Assembly: GCF_009389715.1 (NCBI RefSeq) | Contig: NC_052404.1 | Location: 6,346,745 to 6,410,744, forward strand | Direction of reading: 5' to 3' | DNA from: Phoenix dactylifera | Taxonomy: Eukaryota > Streptophyta > Magnoliopsida > Arecales > Arecaceae | DNA length: 64,000 nt | Shown here: piece after piece, positions 1 through 10,955 of the stretch | Position numbering within the stretch: the first letter of the stretch is position 1 | How the letters are laid out: each line of letters opens with the position of its first letter | Position numbers and translations under genes: made by a program | The notes under the pieces: generated by a model | The model's input: the letters and a program-made list of their open reading frames with translations, nothing else | The model's database searches: none | Told to the model about the DNA's origin: nothing

Positions 1-9
1 CGACAGGCG

Positions 10-927
10 ATGATCGAGCACAACCGGAACCCCCTGGACTCCACGAGCGGCGATCCCAGCAGCAGCAGCAGCAGCAATAGCACGGCCGGCGCCACCAACA
101 ACGGCGGGTGTGTACGGCAATGCGACCGGGTCGGTGTTCCCCGCGGCGGGGAAGCAGCGAGTACACGGGGCTCCAGGACGAGCTGGTGCTAATGCTGGTG
201 TTCCGGTCGCTCAACTGGGACCCCACCTAGTGTGTGTCGCCGCCTGCGTCTCCCGCCGCCTCCGCGCCGTCGCCAACCGCGTCCTCTGGCGCGAGGTCTG
301 CATATCCGCGCCCCCCGCATGGTCTCCGCCCTCACCGCCGGCGGCGCCACCCGCATCGTCGGCGGTGGCACGCCATCGCGAAGCTCCTCTTCTTCTGCTG
401 CGGCTGCGCGCCCCCACCCGGTTCTTCCCCTCCCCGACCCCCGCCACCCGACCCGGGCCACTTCTCCCCCGTCTCCCGCTTCTCCAAGACCTCCGGTCGC
501 TCCTTCCTCTCCCGCCGCTGCTGGGGCGACCTCCTCTACGTCTCCGACCCCTGCGAGCACACCGCCGCCGCCGCCGCCCGCTCCGACGAGGACCTCGGCG
601 CCTACGCGGAGTCTTCCGGGGCTTCATACGGTCGAGGACCGGGCGTATCTCATCAGCCGGCAGGCGGAGCTGGAGTCCCGGGTGCGCTGCACCTACTGCG
701 GCGCCCGGGTCTGGAGCATGACCGCCGCCGGCCTCGTCCCCCGCAGCGCATCCCGCCGCCTCGGTTCCCACGAGGGCGACCTTGAGTACTTCGTCTGCGT
801 CAACGGCCACCTCCACGGCTTCTGCTGGCTCGCCCACTTATCCTCCTCCTCCGAGGATGATGAAGGTTACGGCGGCGGCAGCACGACAGCGACGACGAAG
901 AGGAGATTGGATAGATCAAGACATTGA
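10..927 (+). pseudogene. EID1-like F-box protein (EDL family), frameshifted
   Basis: The pieces match the EID1-like F-box family (substrate adaptor of an SCF ubiquitin ligase; family members act in phytochrome A and ABA/flowering signalling). No single frame is open. A Ser-rich N-terminus runs from about 10. The F-box start (DELVLMLVFRSLNWDPT) is at 159-227 and hits TAG at 228. The rest of the F-box (VSRRLRAVANRVLWREVCIS) is in a second frame to about 310, and APRMVSALTAGG is in a third frame from about 315. WHAIAKLLFFCCGC through SKTSGRSFLSRRCWGDLLYV is in the first of these frames again at 367-600, RGVFRGFIRSRT is in another frame near 610-640, and the conserved tail (CTYCGARVWSM, LGSHEGDLEYFVCVNGHL) is open from about 640 to the TGA at 925-927. 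This requires at least five frameshifts. It could be a true pseudogene or an active gene in a poorly read GC-rich stretch. The family assignment is confident; the inactive status is not. Confidence 0.8.
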
Positions 928-1583
928 CGTCCGCTGCTGATGTGTTAGGTTGTCTGTTTTGAACGAGACAAAGTAGGTGGTTAGGCGATGTAGGTTTATT
1001 TTTCGTGTGCTATCCTCTCTTCTTCTTCGATTTGCCTGCTCTGTTTTGTCCTCCCGCTCCCCTGCTTCTTCTGAATCCAAAAATAAAAAGGAGCCTCGCG
1101 TGGGCTCTCTACCCTTGTTTTATGTGCTTGTTCTTGTCTCGTACGATGGGTGGCACTGTGAGCGTTTGTCTCTCTCCTGTTTTTCCGCCGAGACTCGGGA
1201 GCAACAGGGGATGCTCTGTTTTTTTTATTGGATTGGGAATTTGGAATTTTGGATACGAGGTGTGATGTGGAGCTGCCACGTGGGTCTTGATGCGACGGTT
1301 AAGTTGGGATCATCTGTGAGTTTAAGTTCGTTCTCGTGTTGTAAGATTACGAGATAATATCTCTGAGCATTGTTAGGGAATGAATGCATCCTAAGTTGAA
1401 TCTGATTCCAGACATTGACACTGTGGAACTACTGTCTTTTGCTCATGTGGACCGACAGCACACATCAAGCAACCAAGCATGAATCACAAGAAGTAAACGT
1501 TTTTTTCAAGGTCCATGTTCCATGGTATAATCTTTCAGATCATATAAGAGTGACTCCCGGGTCGCAAGCCCGTAAAGTAGAAG
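928..1583. other. 3' flank of the F-box sequence, no gene seen
   Basis: Mixed-composition DNA that probably includes the 3' UTR of the F-box sequence. The open frames here are short and have no recognisable motif. I see no repeat structure. Confidence 0.4.
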
Positions 1584-1710
1584 TTGAGAAGATTGAGACC
1601 CGAAAGGATGTTGAAAATAAAAGAAGAGGTAGAAAAATATCTAGATTGGCTTGCTGACATAGTCCCTGTTACGAAGAAGGATGGCCAGGGGTTGATAATC
1701 CGTGTTGACA
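1584..1710 (+). mobile_element. Ty3/gypsy reverse transcriptase remnant
   Basis: A short reading resembles the start of a plant Ty3/gypsy reverse transcriptase: MLKIKEEVEKYLDWLADIVP, then VTKKDGQ, then a degraded RVD. Family members typically read KIKEEVEKQL, then W-L-A-N-I-V-P-V, then KKDG, then RMCVD. About ten residues before the WLA motif are deleted and the downstream catalytic region is gone. It is a small dead fragment with no LTR recognised nearby. Confidence 0.6.
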
Positions 1711-2736
1711 TTTCATTGCTGCAGCAGAGAAAAAACAATTCCTACGGAGGAATTACTTTTTTTCTGGGATGGACAATTATCCATATTTGGCTTTTTGGGT
1801 ACAAGTAGGGACGCGCTCTAGGGTTAGGTGGTTATAAGAGTTTGTACTGATCCTAAATGTTTTTGTAAGGTAACCGACGCTTTTGCCTCATCTAGAAAAA
1901 TTAAACCCATAAGGAGCGACTGCATATGGTGGTTGAGGAGCAGTTATACAAGTACCAATTGCAGAAAGGTTACAATTTCTTTATTGCAACTCATAAAAGC
2001 TTCTTCAGAAGTTTGACATGTGTATTTTGAATTATTTCGATGAAAATAATTGATAGTGCTTCCTATTGTCAAGTTAATTTTGTACGCATACAACCCTCAA
2101 TGCAAATGCCATAACTATCTTCTTTCTCCTTTCTCTGCACATAGTCTGAAGCTTAAGAAGAAAGAAGTGGAATAGGAAAGTTATACTCAATATTTGTAAC
2201 TTTGTTCTTCACCACTAGATTATGTCTTACTATAGCATTTCTAAAGCCATAAAGCTATGATTTGTGAACCTACAAAGGAATTTATAATATTCTATGGTTA
2301 ATAATGGGGATTTGGTCGGATTGGATTGGGTTTGGATTGGATTTAAATTCAGGTTGGGTCGAAGGTCTTTCAACCTATATTTGATTCATCTATAACGGAC
2401 TGAAAACGGTAAACCAATACCCAATCCTATTACTTGTATGAAGCCAAACCTCACATGCCAACCTACCTAAAGTGTTAACTTTCAGTTCTTTATCTAAAAA
2501 AGAAAAAGATTTTATTGGCGTAAAACCTTCTTTCTATTATAATTGTGGAGTGAAATGATTATAACCCTATTTGATTTGAATGAGCTCAAAGCAATTGAGC
2601 ATATCTGATGTTAACTAATGAATCATCTAGTATTTCAGCTAAATATTTTGTGAATTTATGCTAAGTGTCTCTAGCTCTTGGTTCAATACATTTTGGCTAA
2701 GTTTGGAACTCAGTTTGAATCATAAGTCTGAAGCTC
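1711..2736. other. AT-rich spacer, no gene
   Basis: AT-rich sequence with no open frame of interest. Around 2300-2420 there is a stretch of short imperfect repeats (variants of TTGGATTGGGTTTGGATTGG). Nothing else was recognised. Confidence 0.4.
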
Positions 2737-3562
2737 GAGTCGACTCCGGAAGATTACGAGTCGACTCCAAGTATTTCAGAAGTTCGGCACATGCTCGAGT
2801 CGACTCCGGTACACTACGAGTCAGCTCCGACTGAGAATTGACAGAAAGACAGAAAGTGGATTTTCAGACCCTGTCAGCAAGTCGACTCCAGAAGGTTCGA
2901 GTCGACTCCCGATGGTTTCCGAGTCGACTCCGACGTTTCCGGAGTCGACTCCAAAGGATAACAGAAGAAAGACAGAATAATATATTTCAGACCCTGCAAC
3001 CGAGTCGACTCCCAGAAGGTTACGAGTCGACTCCGAAGTTTGGCGAGTCGACTCCTAATTAATACGAGTCGACTCTCAGAGGAAAGCCAAAACTAGAAGG
3101 CAGAGAACCAACTTCGGACTCTGAGAGCCGAGTCGACTCCAACAAGGTGGCGAGTCGACTCCGAGGCAGTTCAAACCAAAACACAGAGAATCAGTTTTCG
3201 GATTCTGAGAGCCGAGTCGACTCCAACAAAGTGCGAGTCGACTCCGAAGGCAGTTCAAACCAAAACACAGAGAAACAGTTTTCGGACTCTGAGAGCCGAG
3301 TCGACTCCAAGATGAGCCGAGTCGACTCGAGAAAGAAATGCAGAAAAACAGATCTCTGGAACCCTGAGAACGAGTCGTCTCCAGAGGGTCGAGTCATTCT
3401 CCGGACATTGGCGAGTCGACTCCAGGGTTGGCCGAGTCGACTCCAGAAACGGAAAAAGCACTTTAATTCAAATCCTGAACAGTGGAGCGAGTCGTCTCCA
3501 GTAAAGCGTTGAGTCGACTCCAGCAACAGCCGAGTCGACTCCAGATCGAGCGAGGTCGACTC
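2737..3562. repeat. Array of GAGTCGACTC palindromes
   Basis: About twenty exact copies of the 10-bp palindrome GAGTCGACTC (or its GTCGACTC core) are spread over 826 bp, with several one-base variants such as GAGTCGTCTC. Many are followed by C and preceded by C. They tend to come in pairs about 20-22 bp apart. Part of the array has a longer period: the block beginning GGCAGTTCAAACCAAAACAC near 3168 recurs near 3251. The long reading frames across it (RVDS or ESTR repeats) are by-products of the repeat. It lies directly before an LTR-like segment, so it may be the U3 part of that LTR. Confidence 0.9.
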
Positions 3563-3589
3563 CGATCCCAACGGATACACTGTCAGGAG

Positions 3590-4470
3590 TTGCAGATTGT
3601 GCAGATACGGCACATAAAAAGGTGTCTAATGGCTAGTTTTGAAAGTGGACTGCTTAAATAGCCAGAGTGAAAGTCAATAGACACCAAGAGAGCTATTCCA
3701 TTCAAACAAAAAAGGATTTTCACCTACCCAAAAGGCTCTCAAGAGTAAATACAAGAGAAAGAAGGAAAAAAGCGCATTTGAACTTCATCCAACAAAGGTT
3801 TCCTTCGCCATTTCAAGGCTCTCCTCTGACATCAGATCTTCAGTACATTCAAAGAGGAGACTCAGAGTTCGAGAAGCCCCTACTTCCTCTTCCAAAATCT
3901 GTTTGAGGGCTTCTAACTCTACATTATTTATATTGTTCATATTTGCTTTTAAGAAGCTTTCCCTGTACTCTTTAAAAAACTGTTTCCTTGTTACTTGATT
4001 CAATCAGGAGATTGAATCAAGGTTGTTTGAGGTTTGTTGGTGAGCCAAAGTTAAAACCAACGGTGTAAGAGTTCGATTGTGATCCCGGAAAAAACAATCG
4101 GGTAGTTCTAGTCGGTGAGCCTGTGAAAACCAACCGAGTTCGTTGTGATCTCGTGAAAACAACAAGTTGGGTTGTGAACTTGTAAAACAACCGGCTGTAA
4201 TCCGTAGGATTATAGTGAACTCCCAAGTGAAGCTTGGGAGAGTGGACGTAGGAGAAGGGTTAGCTCCGAACCACTATAAAATCTCTTGTGTTTGTGATTG
4301 TTTCATTGTCTCTTCCATTCCCTTCATTCACTGCATATAGTAAACTAATTAATCCACTTGCAATAAGGTTTAATTAGTTACTCATTAAGTTTTTATTTGC
4401 AATAATTACTTAAAACCCAATTAACCCCCCCCCCCCCCCCCCTCTGGTTGTCTTTTTGGGCAACATATAT
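3590..4470 (+). mobile_element. Copia-type LTR segment (partial)
   Basis: The sequence has the texture of the promoter-to-end half of a plant Copia LTR. There is a possible TATA-like GCTTAAATAGCC near 3650. Short GTGA-AAACCAAC variants follow at 4040-4190. The string GGATTATAGTGAACTCCCAA is followed by a GTGGACGTAGG-type motif and ACTATAAAATCTCTTGTG, and the segment ends in a C-rich tract followed by TTTGGGCAACA. A 12-bp stem with a 4-nt loop (CTTGATTCAATC / GATTGAATCAAG) sits at 3994-4021. No primer-binding site or coding region follows, so it is a solo or truncated LTR. Assignment rests on recalled resemblance to such LTRs. Confidence 0.5.
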
Positions 4471-4609
4471 GAAGATATACTTTATTTATTTGCAAATCAA
4501 GAGCAATAATTACTTAAAACCCAATTAACCCCCCCCCCCCCCCCCCCTCTGGTTGTCTTTTGGGCAACATATATGAAGATATACTTTTATTTATTTGCAA
4601 ATCAAGAGC
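4400..4609. repeat. 105-bp tandem duplication with long C tracts
   Basis: Two nearly identical head-to-tail copies, about 4400-4503 and 4504-4609. Each runs from CAATAATTACTTAAAACCC through a run of roughly twenty C residues to GCAAATCAAGAG. The copies differ by only a few bases in homopolymers, so the duplication is recent, or is an assembly artefact around the C tract. Confidence 0.85.
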
Positions 4610-5702
4610 ATTCATGTCCTGTAATTTCCATAATAGGATCTCAAGTTGGTGTGGCATCGAAGAATGGAATATTTATTGTTTTTTTTTCCTCTGTTTCCTT
4701 ACCATAGTCCTTCGAAGATTTTAGCTAGTGACTGACTCATGTTTCTCAACACAATCACCATCATCGAATTCAAATTCCTTGCAAGCACCATAGCAAGAAT
4801 TAAGGTCTTGATTCAGAATTATGAGATGGTGGTATTCAGAATTAAAAATATTTCATTATGATTAATGAAAGCTAATTTGGTTCCTATTAAATAAATTTTA
4901 AGATCAGGGAGGTCATGATCTGTAAAAATTAAGTGCGAGATTTTCATTATACAATCAATCGATAATAAAACTTGTTATACACTCAAAAAAGTTTTAAAAC
5001 AAGGCCAAAAAGAGGGATTGTGTGTGTGTGTGTGTGTGGGTATGTATATGTATGTATGTATATACGACACACCTATCTAATCCCAACTAGACAAATGCAT
5101 GATAACAACTCAAACTCGACTTATCAAATTATTTTCCATTCTGCCATCAGGTTTGGCTATAAATTTATAAATTAGGTTCTGGTTTTGCTTTGGATATAGC
5201 TATTGTAATCTGTAGGTTTTTGTGTAAATATAGTTGAATGAAATCCGATACATACTCGTTGCAATCCCTATGCGTAGAAAAGAAAAAATTAAGTTGTTAA
5301 AGAAAACTACTAAAATATTTATAATTTTAACTAAATCTATGTAACAATTTTTTTTGATGTAGAAGATAGACGACAACTTGCATAATACAATGTTAATAAT
5401 ATAATACAATGTAAAGCAATTAAGAATAGATTTTGTATCCCTGCTTGTTGTTGTCTTTGGCTCAAGCGAAACAATAGAGACTAGATTTCAAGCCTCCACA
5501 GCATCTGAAGTCGTCAAGCAGGCAACCTTCCTTTTCAGAAGCTGGACATATTTGCTACAAGACAACTCCTTCTTGGTGTTATTCGGTCAGCTACCTTGTG
5601 CTTATGTTGGCATCCCAAACCCACACCTATCTATACCCACGAGCTTACCCTTGATTTCTTGGGCTCGCTCGGTGCATGGAACACCTAATTGGGTATAAGA
5701 TT
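4610..5702. other. AT-rich spacer, no gene
   Basis: AT-rich sequence with one TG/TATG microsatellite at 5019-5063. I see no coding signal or recognisable element apart from that. Confidence 0.4.
5019..5063. repeat. TG / TATG microsatellite
   Basis: About nine TG units (5019-5037) followed by alternating TATG/TATA units up to about 5063. Confidence 0.9.
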
Positions 5703-6455
5703 GTAATAACTTAAGGCCCACTCAAGAAAAACTAGCCGAAAGTATTTTTTGAGTTCCTTGGTCCTATATAAATATCCAAGATTCGGTGAATAACTGATAA
5801 AGGACTAAACACACATCCACATGGATCCTCACATACTTTTCCCGTTTATACTCTAAAAATTCAAATCCATTCAAATATAATCACAAGCATCACGATCGGC
5901 CTATGGTTTGCCTCAATGAACTCATACATTGCAGATCTATAATTAGTCTTAATGAGCATGTACTACAGTATTTTCTAGTTCATATAGGTTAGATCCGCTT
6001 TAATACTATTTGTAACAATTCAGAACTTCATTCAAAAAAGTTAGTCATAAAGTATTTTTTGAGTTTCTTAGTTCTATATAAGTACCCAAAATTTTTTTAA
6101 AGAATAACCGATAGAGGCTAGATATATGCCCGCATAGGTCTTCATATACTTGCCTGCTTAAGCCCTGACATTCTCGTTAGGCTAAGAATCTAAATTTATT
6201 CAAATCTAATTATAAGCACCCCCAATCGATCTATGGTATAGTCAGTTTCAATAAATTTGTGTTGTAGTGTCTCCTAATTTATATGAATTATAAGCCGAAT
6301 ATACTTTGATATTATTGGTAACAACTCAAAATTTCATCTAAGAAGACTAATCAATTTTTTTTAAAAAAAATTAAAGTTTTATATAAAAATTTTATTTTTT
6401 TTATGAATAATCGATATAGAACTAAACATGCATTCACATGGATCATCAGAGATTA
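5703..6455 (+). repeat. Tandem repeat family of about 306-309 bp, locus A
   Basis: Two and a half diverged units start at 5703, 6012 and 6318. Each opens with GTAACAACTC-like sequence and then a CAAGAAAAACTAGCC-like stretch. Each carries a conserved TATA-like CCTATATAAATATCC and a GGACTAAACA motif. The full units close with a TCTGATACTATT-like end. The third unit is cut at about 6455 by a poly(A)-rich stretch. The same family recurs at 61588. The conserved TATA-like box suggests descent from a promoter-bearing repeat such as an LTR, but that is inference. Confidence 0.75.
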
Positions 6456-6661
6456 AAAAAAAAAAAAAAACTATGAAAAACCACTCTTATCTCAATCTTA
6501 ATCGTCAATGCTGCAGCATGCGATTGGGAATTTGCCGGCAATCAATCCTTTCTTGTAGGCACGATACGTAGTGAGTGTGTGGCGGGACACGCATGGTCAA
6601 TATCATGAATGACCATTGCCCTTTCTTCTCTTCTCGCTTTCCCGGCCACTCTCAGCTTTCA

Positions 6662-7142
6662 GGGCTTGTTTGGTTCGCAGAAAGCATTTTTCCTTTTAGG
6701 AATATGATTCCTAGGAAACAAATTCCTAAGAAGAGGATGCCTAGGAAAGTACTTTTGGCATGTTTGGTTAACCATAGGAAAGTGACAAATTTTCAAAGTG
6801 CTTATGTTTGGTTAGCCATCCACTTTCCTAGAAAAGTTACGTATAATTCCTATTATGCCCTTAATAAAAATTAGGTCTTTAATACCTCGTTAATGCTTCT
6901 TTAATGCTGAATGGCCTTTTTGGGAAAAAGTAAAAATGGAGTGATTTCCGCCTCATGGGAAAGTAACTTTCCCATGTTTCTTATGAGAAAGACTTTCCCA
7001 TGAAATGTGGGAATCATATGCCCATGAAAATACAACTTTTCCGTCTCTTATCTTTGAAAACTCCAATCAAACAAGAGACATCTCATTACTTTTTCGTTGA
7101 CCATACTTTTCCCTTTTCTTTTTCCACGAACCAAACGAGCCC
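6662..7142. mobile_element. Tourist/Harbinger-like MITE, 481 bp
   Basis: The left end GGGCTTGTTTGGTTCG and right end CGAACCAAACGAGCCC form a 16-bp terminal inverted repeat with one mismatch. They are flanked by TCA (6659-6661) and TTA (7143-7145), which fits the TTA target duplication of PIF/Harbinger elements with one change. The interior is non-coding, with several CCTAGGAAA and TTTCCCATG repeats in both orientations that extend the foldback. Confidence 0.8.
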
Positions 7143-7145
7143 TTA

Positions 7146-8565
7146 ATCATCATTCCCCCATCCAATCATCTTGTACCATTAATAAGCCTAGTGATTTCGT
7201 TCTGTACCTTCTATCATTCCCAACAAAGTAACAACGAGGAGAGGTCTCCCTCCCTTGCCTTTCCTCAAAACAAAAAAAAAAAAAAAGTATCTCGTTAGCA
7301 AAGGTCAATAAACTAATAAAAGGCCGAGAAGCCTCGCCGTCCAAGTTTGTGAAACTACTCCCATGTCTTCTGCATCATTAGCAACTTTTGGTTCTTATTC
7401 ATTCTGCATTCTTCTAAAAACCCTAATTGTAAACGTGCCATAATTTTGCATCTATCAAATTATCTAGCATCAATATCAGTGAAGATATAAAATAATTTTT
7501 CCATTTAGCAAGATATAGTATAATTGGTAAATAATTATATGGTATACACGTAATTGATTTCCTATGTTTCCTTCATGATCTTTAAAATTAAATTTATCTT
7601 AGGAATTGAGAAAAAAATATAATTAGAGGTGCGCCTATGCCAAAAATTTTGGATACTGTGAGAGAGATGGGAGATTATGAATGCATAAGAAGGTAGAACC
7701 AAGTAGACAAATTGTACTATTTTAAATTTTATATAAAAAATTAATTATTACTTCTAAGGAATTTAATTTTGGGAGGCACTAAGTGGATAAATTGTACTAT
7801 TTTAAACTTTATTTTTATTCAAAGGAATTTAATTTTTTTGGGGGGAGGGAGAGGGGTAAAACTAAGTGGAGAAATTGTATTATTTTAAACTTTTTGTAAA
7901 AATTTAATTATTATGAATTTAATTGTGTGTGTTGGGGGTGTGTTGTGAAAGATAATAAGAGGAAAAGAGCAGAGATATTAGTAGGTGGTCAGGAAGGATG
8001 GAAGGGGTGGGGGAAGTGGAATGTGATGGGTCACAAGAGAAGAGAGAGAATGTGAGGTGATCTCTCTCTCTCCCCAATTCAGTTGATTTGGGTTTAAGGA
8101 TTCCAACGAATTTAATCTCTAATGTGATGGAGGGAGATGTTTAATCTCCATTCTTTATGCGAAGAAATATAGTTCCTAATACAACTCTTAGTTTATTAAA
8201 AAATAAATATTTAAATATTAAAAATATAAATATATGTTGAGGAAAATAACAGTCATTATAATTATTAGTAAATAACAGCTTCGGTAGGGCTCGCTACATT
8301 AGAATAACATGCTCATAGAACTTTGGTTGCAAGGGAAATAGCTTACTGAACAACCATTACATTCCAATAGCCACCAGAGATAAAAGGACTACTTGGCTCA
8401 CCATGTCCTCTCCTCCAGCAACTGCAGCAGTTGCTGTGAGAATTAGCACTCTAACCCTGATATCCTTCCACTCATAAAAGAGCAATCACCAGGGAAGTCC
8501 CCTGCCATGGAAATCCACAGAATGCCTACTGGCTGAACAATATGTTTTGGAGACTCTCATAATTT
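7146..8565. other. AT-rich spacer with a degenerate tandem repeat
   Basis: No gene seen. At about 7695-7930 three diverged units of some 70-95 bp repeat the pattern AAGTGGA-AAATTGTACTATTTTAAA followed by GGAATTTAATT. A short CT run lies near 8061. The rest is featureless. Confidence 0.5.
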
Positions 8566-8745
8566 AGGGGTGGCAATACTTATCCAATTAACCTATTTAA
8601 CTTGATTCAACTTGTTATTAGTCGGATTAGGTTACCTTTAAATCTAGAGTTTAGACCCATTTCGAGTTCAGGTTGACAAATTTTTAATCTGTCTTGCATT
8701 CGATCCGACCCATATCTGATCCGACCCAACTCAATTGCCACCCCC
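8566..8745. mobile_element. Small hAT-like MITE, about 180 bp
   Basis: The ends GGGGTGGCAAT (8567) and ATTGCCACCCC (ending 8744) are perfect inverted repeats of 11 bp. Plant hAT-type MITEs often begin with such GGGGTGGCAA ends. I could not find a clear 8-bp target duplication. No coding capacity. Confidence 0.65.
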
Positions 8746-9342
8746 ATTCATGATCAAGTTCACACTTGATTCGTTCGACTGCATGGTGAGTGCGTCCTTA
8801 AAGCCATCCATCTACAGCACCATGTTCAACCTGGAGCACCAGTTTGGTGCTGCAGTTGTAGGAGGTAGCTGGGAGCCCAACGTAGTTAGCTACGTCACTG
8901 CCTTACATGGGCAGTAGAAACACGGTTTAGATTGGTGTGGATTTAGAGCTACCTCAAGCTGCCAAACACCTACCTTTCATTTGCCATCATAACATTGTCA
9001 TGGCCACCATGAACGACAGGGAGCCTAAATGCTGAAGGCTGCTTGGACCTGCTGTCAACCAGCAGAGGCTCAGATAATTAAGAGTGATGCTCAAGATTGC
9101 TATCTTCAGACTAATTGGAAAGAATCCTCTGATCTGCAGCCAGGGGTTAAATAGGCCACTTACTGTGATTAATTCTTGCATACCTTTGTTTATAGTTTTT
9201 TCACTTTGTTGATTCAGATTTCATATCAAGGGCTTTGAAAGAGGATAAAAAGACCTAAGGGAACAAGGATGAAAACTTTGAGAAAGGATTTGTTGAAAGG
9301 TTTCTTCAGATTCTGCCTTCGAAGGCTGCTGGTGTCTTTCTT

Positions 9343-9343
<1 letters not shown>
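8746..9343. other. Spacer, no gene
   Basis: Short open frames only, without recognisable motifs or repeats. Confidence 0.35.
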
Positions 9344-9344
<1 letters not shown>

Positions 9345-9395
<51 letters not shown>

Positions 9396-9790
9396 ATTGG
9401 TGCCTCACACACAATGGGTGTAAATGTAGCCCAAAAAGTCAGAAAGAAGCAAAAACTGCAAAAAGTCTAGGACCGAGCTACATCCGTCTCAGATAACATC
9501 TCCGGAATATTAGGCCACATAGGAGGCCCCCAGTCCACAGCACAGTTAGCCTCCCTATACACATGAGTAGCCCGAAATACAATACAGTCGCCCAGAAGGC
9601 GGCGAGTATCCTGAATCAACCGCATGCTCCCATCAAACCGCCTAGAGCTCAGGATCTTCTCGATCACCGTGGCAGCATCCCCCTCAAGAATGATGTGATC
9701 CGCACCCAGCACCTGTCTCGCATAGGAAACACCCTCTCAAGCGGCTCTAACCTCGGCCCCGACAGGGGTCTGGTCGAAGGCTGTTCATAT
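9345..9790 (-). mobile_element. 5'-truncated LINE with RNase H domain and poly(A) tail
   Basis: Read on the - strand, 9780 to about 9490 encodes the C-terminal RNase H-like domain of a plant L1-type LINE. It has GAEVRAA, an in-frame TGA, EGVSYARQVLGADHIILEGD, AATVIEKIL, then CIVFRATHVYREANCAVD. The end is frameshifted. The 49-nt T run at 9345-9393 on the + strand is the element's poly(A) tail, which fits a 5'-truncated insertion by target-primed reverse transcription. Only the last part of the ORF2 protein is present. The long homogeneous tail suggests a fairly young insertion despite the stop. No clear target duplication was found. Confidence 0.8.
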
Positions 9791-10679
9791 TGGTCCTTTT
9801 GTCTTTGCATTTGTGAAACCTTAGACTTCTCACTAGTCACTAGTAGGAAACTAAAAACTAGTATCCGATACAAACCCTAAACATATCTAAGTATGATGCA
9901 TCTAAGTATCATGTGGAATACGGTATCAGATATAGACAATATCCAATTTGAAGCATCTGTGCTTTCTAGCTGGCTATACTAGGAAGCTTCACAATTACAT
10001 ATAATCTTGCGTTTTAGTTACAACTCAACGTACAATAAAACCATAAATCAAGCAGTAACAGCCAGTTTGAATCTGCTCATTCATCCCCACGCCGCTCGTC
10101 GATTCTAGCAGCTGCACCTAAACGCAACCAAACAAAATAAATGTAGCTGGAGTTGTTGTAGCTCCAGCAGCATGCAACTCCAATGCAACCAAACAAATAA
10201 AAGTAGTCTGGAGTTGCTGTAATTCAGCGGCATGCAATTTCAATTGCTAAGCAACTTTGGTCATGACAAACCAATGATACCCGAGTGAATGCAAGCATAG
10301 TATTACGAATAAATGTTTTTTTGCACATTATTAACATTAAAAAAAAAAGGTCAAGCAAAATATTTAGGGAGAATTCTTATAAATAATAAGCTACTCTTTT
10401 CTCAAGAAGACAAATTTATTAAAGTAGCCACTTTTCATTAACGAGCCAACATGAAGAAGACATTGATCCTTTCATTTCTCTGATAGAAAAGCAACGATAT
10501 TACAAGCTAGAGGAGAAACATTAAGAAAACCACAAAAACTAACGTTACTAATACAAGATGGTATATTTTGTAAATGAAAAAAATGGATTTCTCATTGAAG
10601 AACAGTATAAAATTTTTCAGGCAATAGTAGTGTCTAAATCCATACAATTCACTTAATTTTGGAATTTTTAATTGAAGTC
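9791..10679. other. Spacer with a small tandem duplication
   Basis: No gene. Two copies of a 61-bp unit beginning GCAACCAAACAAA lie at 10124-10184 and 10185-10246, rich in GTAGCTGGAGTTG-type inverted motifs. The rest is AT-rich without features. Confidence 0.5.
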
Positions 10680-10955
10680 GGCAAGCGATTTGCTGACTTC
10701 ACTTAAAAATCCCCAAATTTTTGAAGCCACGGTCGGACCTCTGTTTCGTTCGAAACAGAAGAACCAGTTGCGGCCTCCGCCGGCCCCCGCGGCCCTTCCA
10801 CTCTCTCCCTCCCCCGCTCTCTCTCTTTCTCTCTTACCTTCTCCTTCTTCAGCTCCGGCAATGGGTCTCGTTTCCGTTGTCGAAACCATACACTGATACG
10901 GCTCGGGACAGCCGGAACCGCCCGGTTCGGGACGGTTCTGCCAACCTCGATAGAA
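10680..10955 (+). repeat. GC-rich foldback element, partial copy
   Basis: A pyrimidine tract (CTCTCTCTTTCTCTC, about 10800-10850) is followed by CGGCTCGGGACAGCC and CGGTTCGGGACGGTTC, then CCAACCTCG. The same pyrimidine-plus-GACGGTTC end occurs in the longer copies at 46650 and 59030, so this is the right half of that family. Non-coding. Confidence 0.6.

Noticed and set aside
2737..3562. CRISPR-like array
   Set aside because: The motif is only 10 bp, spacers vary in length and are related to each other, and this is plant nuclear DNA.
3147..3613. Repetitive RVDS / ESTR protein frames on both strands
   Set aside because: They follow directly from translating the GAGTCGACTC array; palindromes give open frames on both strands.
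9221..9414. Poly-lysine and poly-phenylalanine frames
   Set aside because: Translation of the 49-nt T/A run, which is the LINE poly(A) tail.
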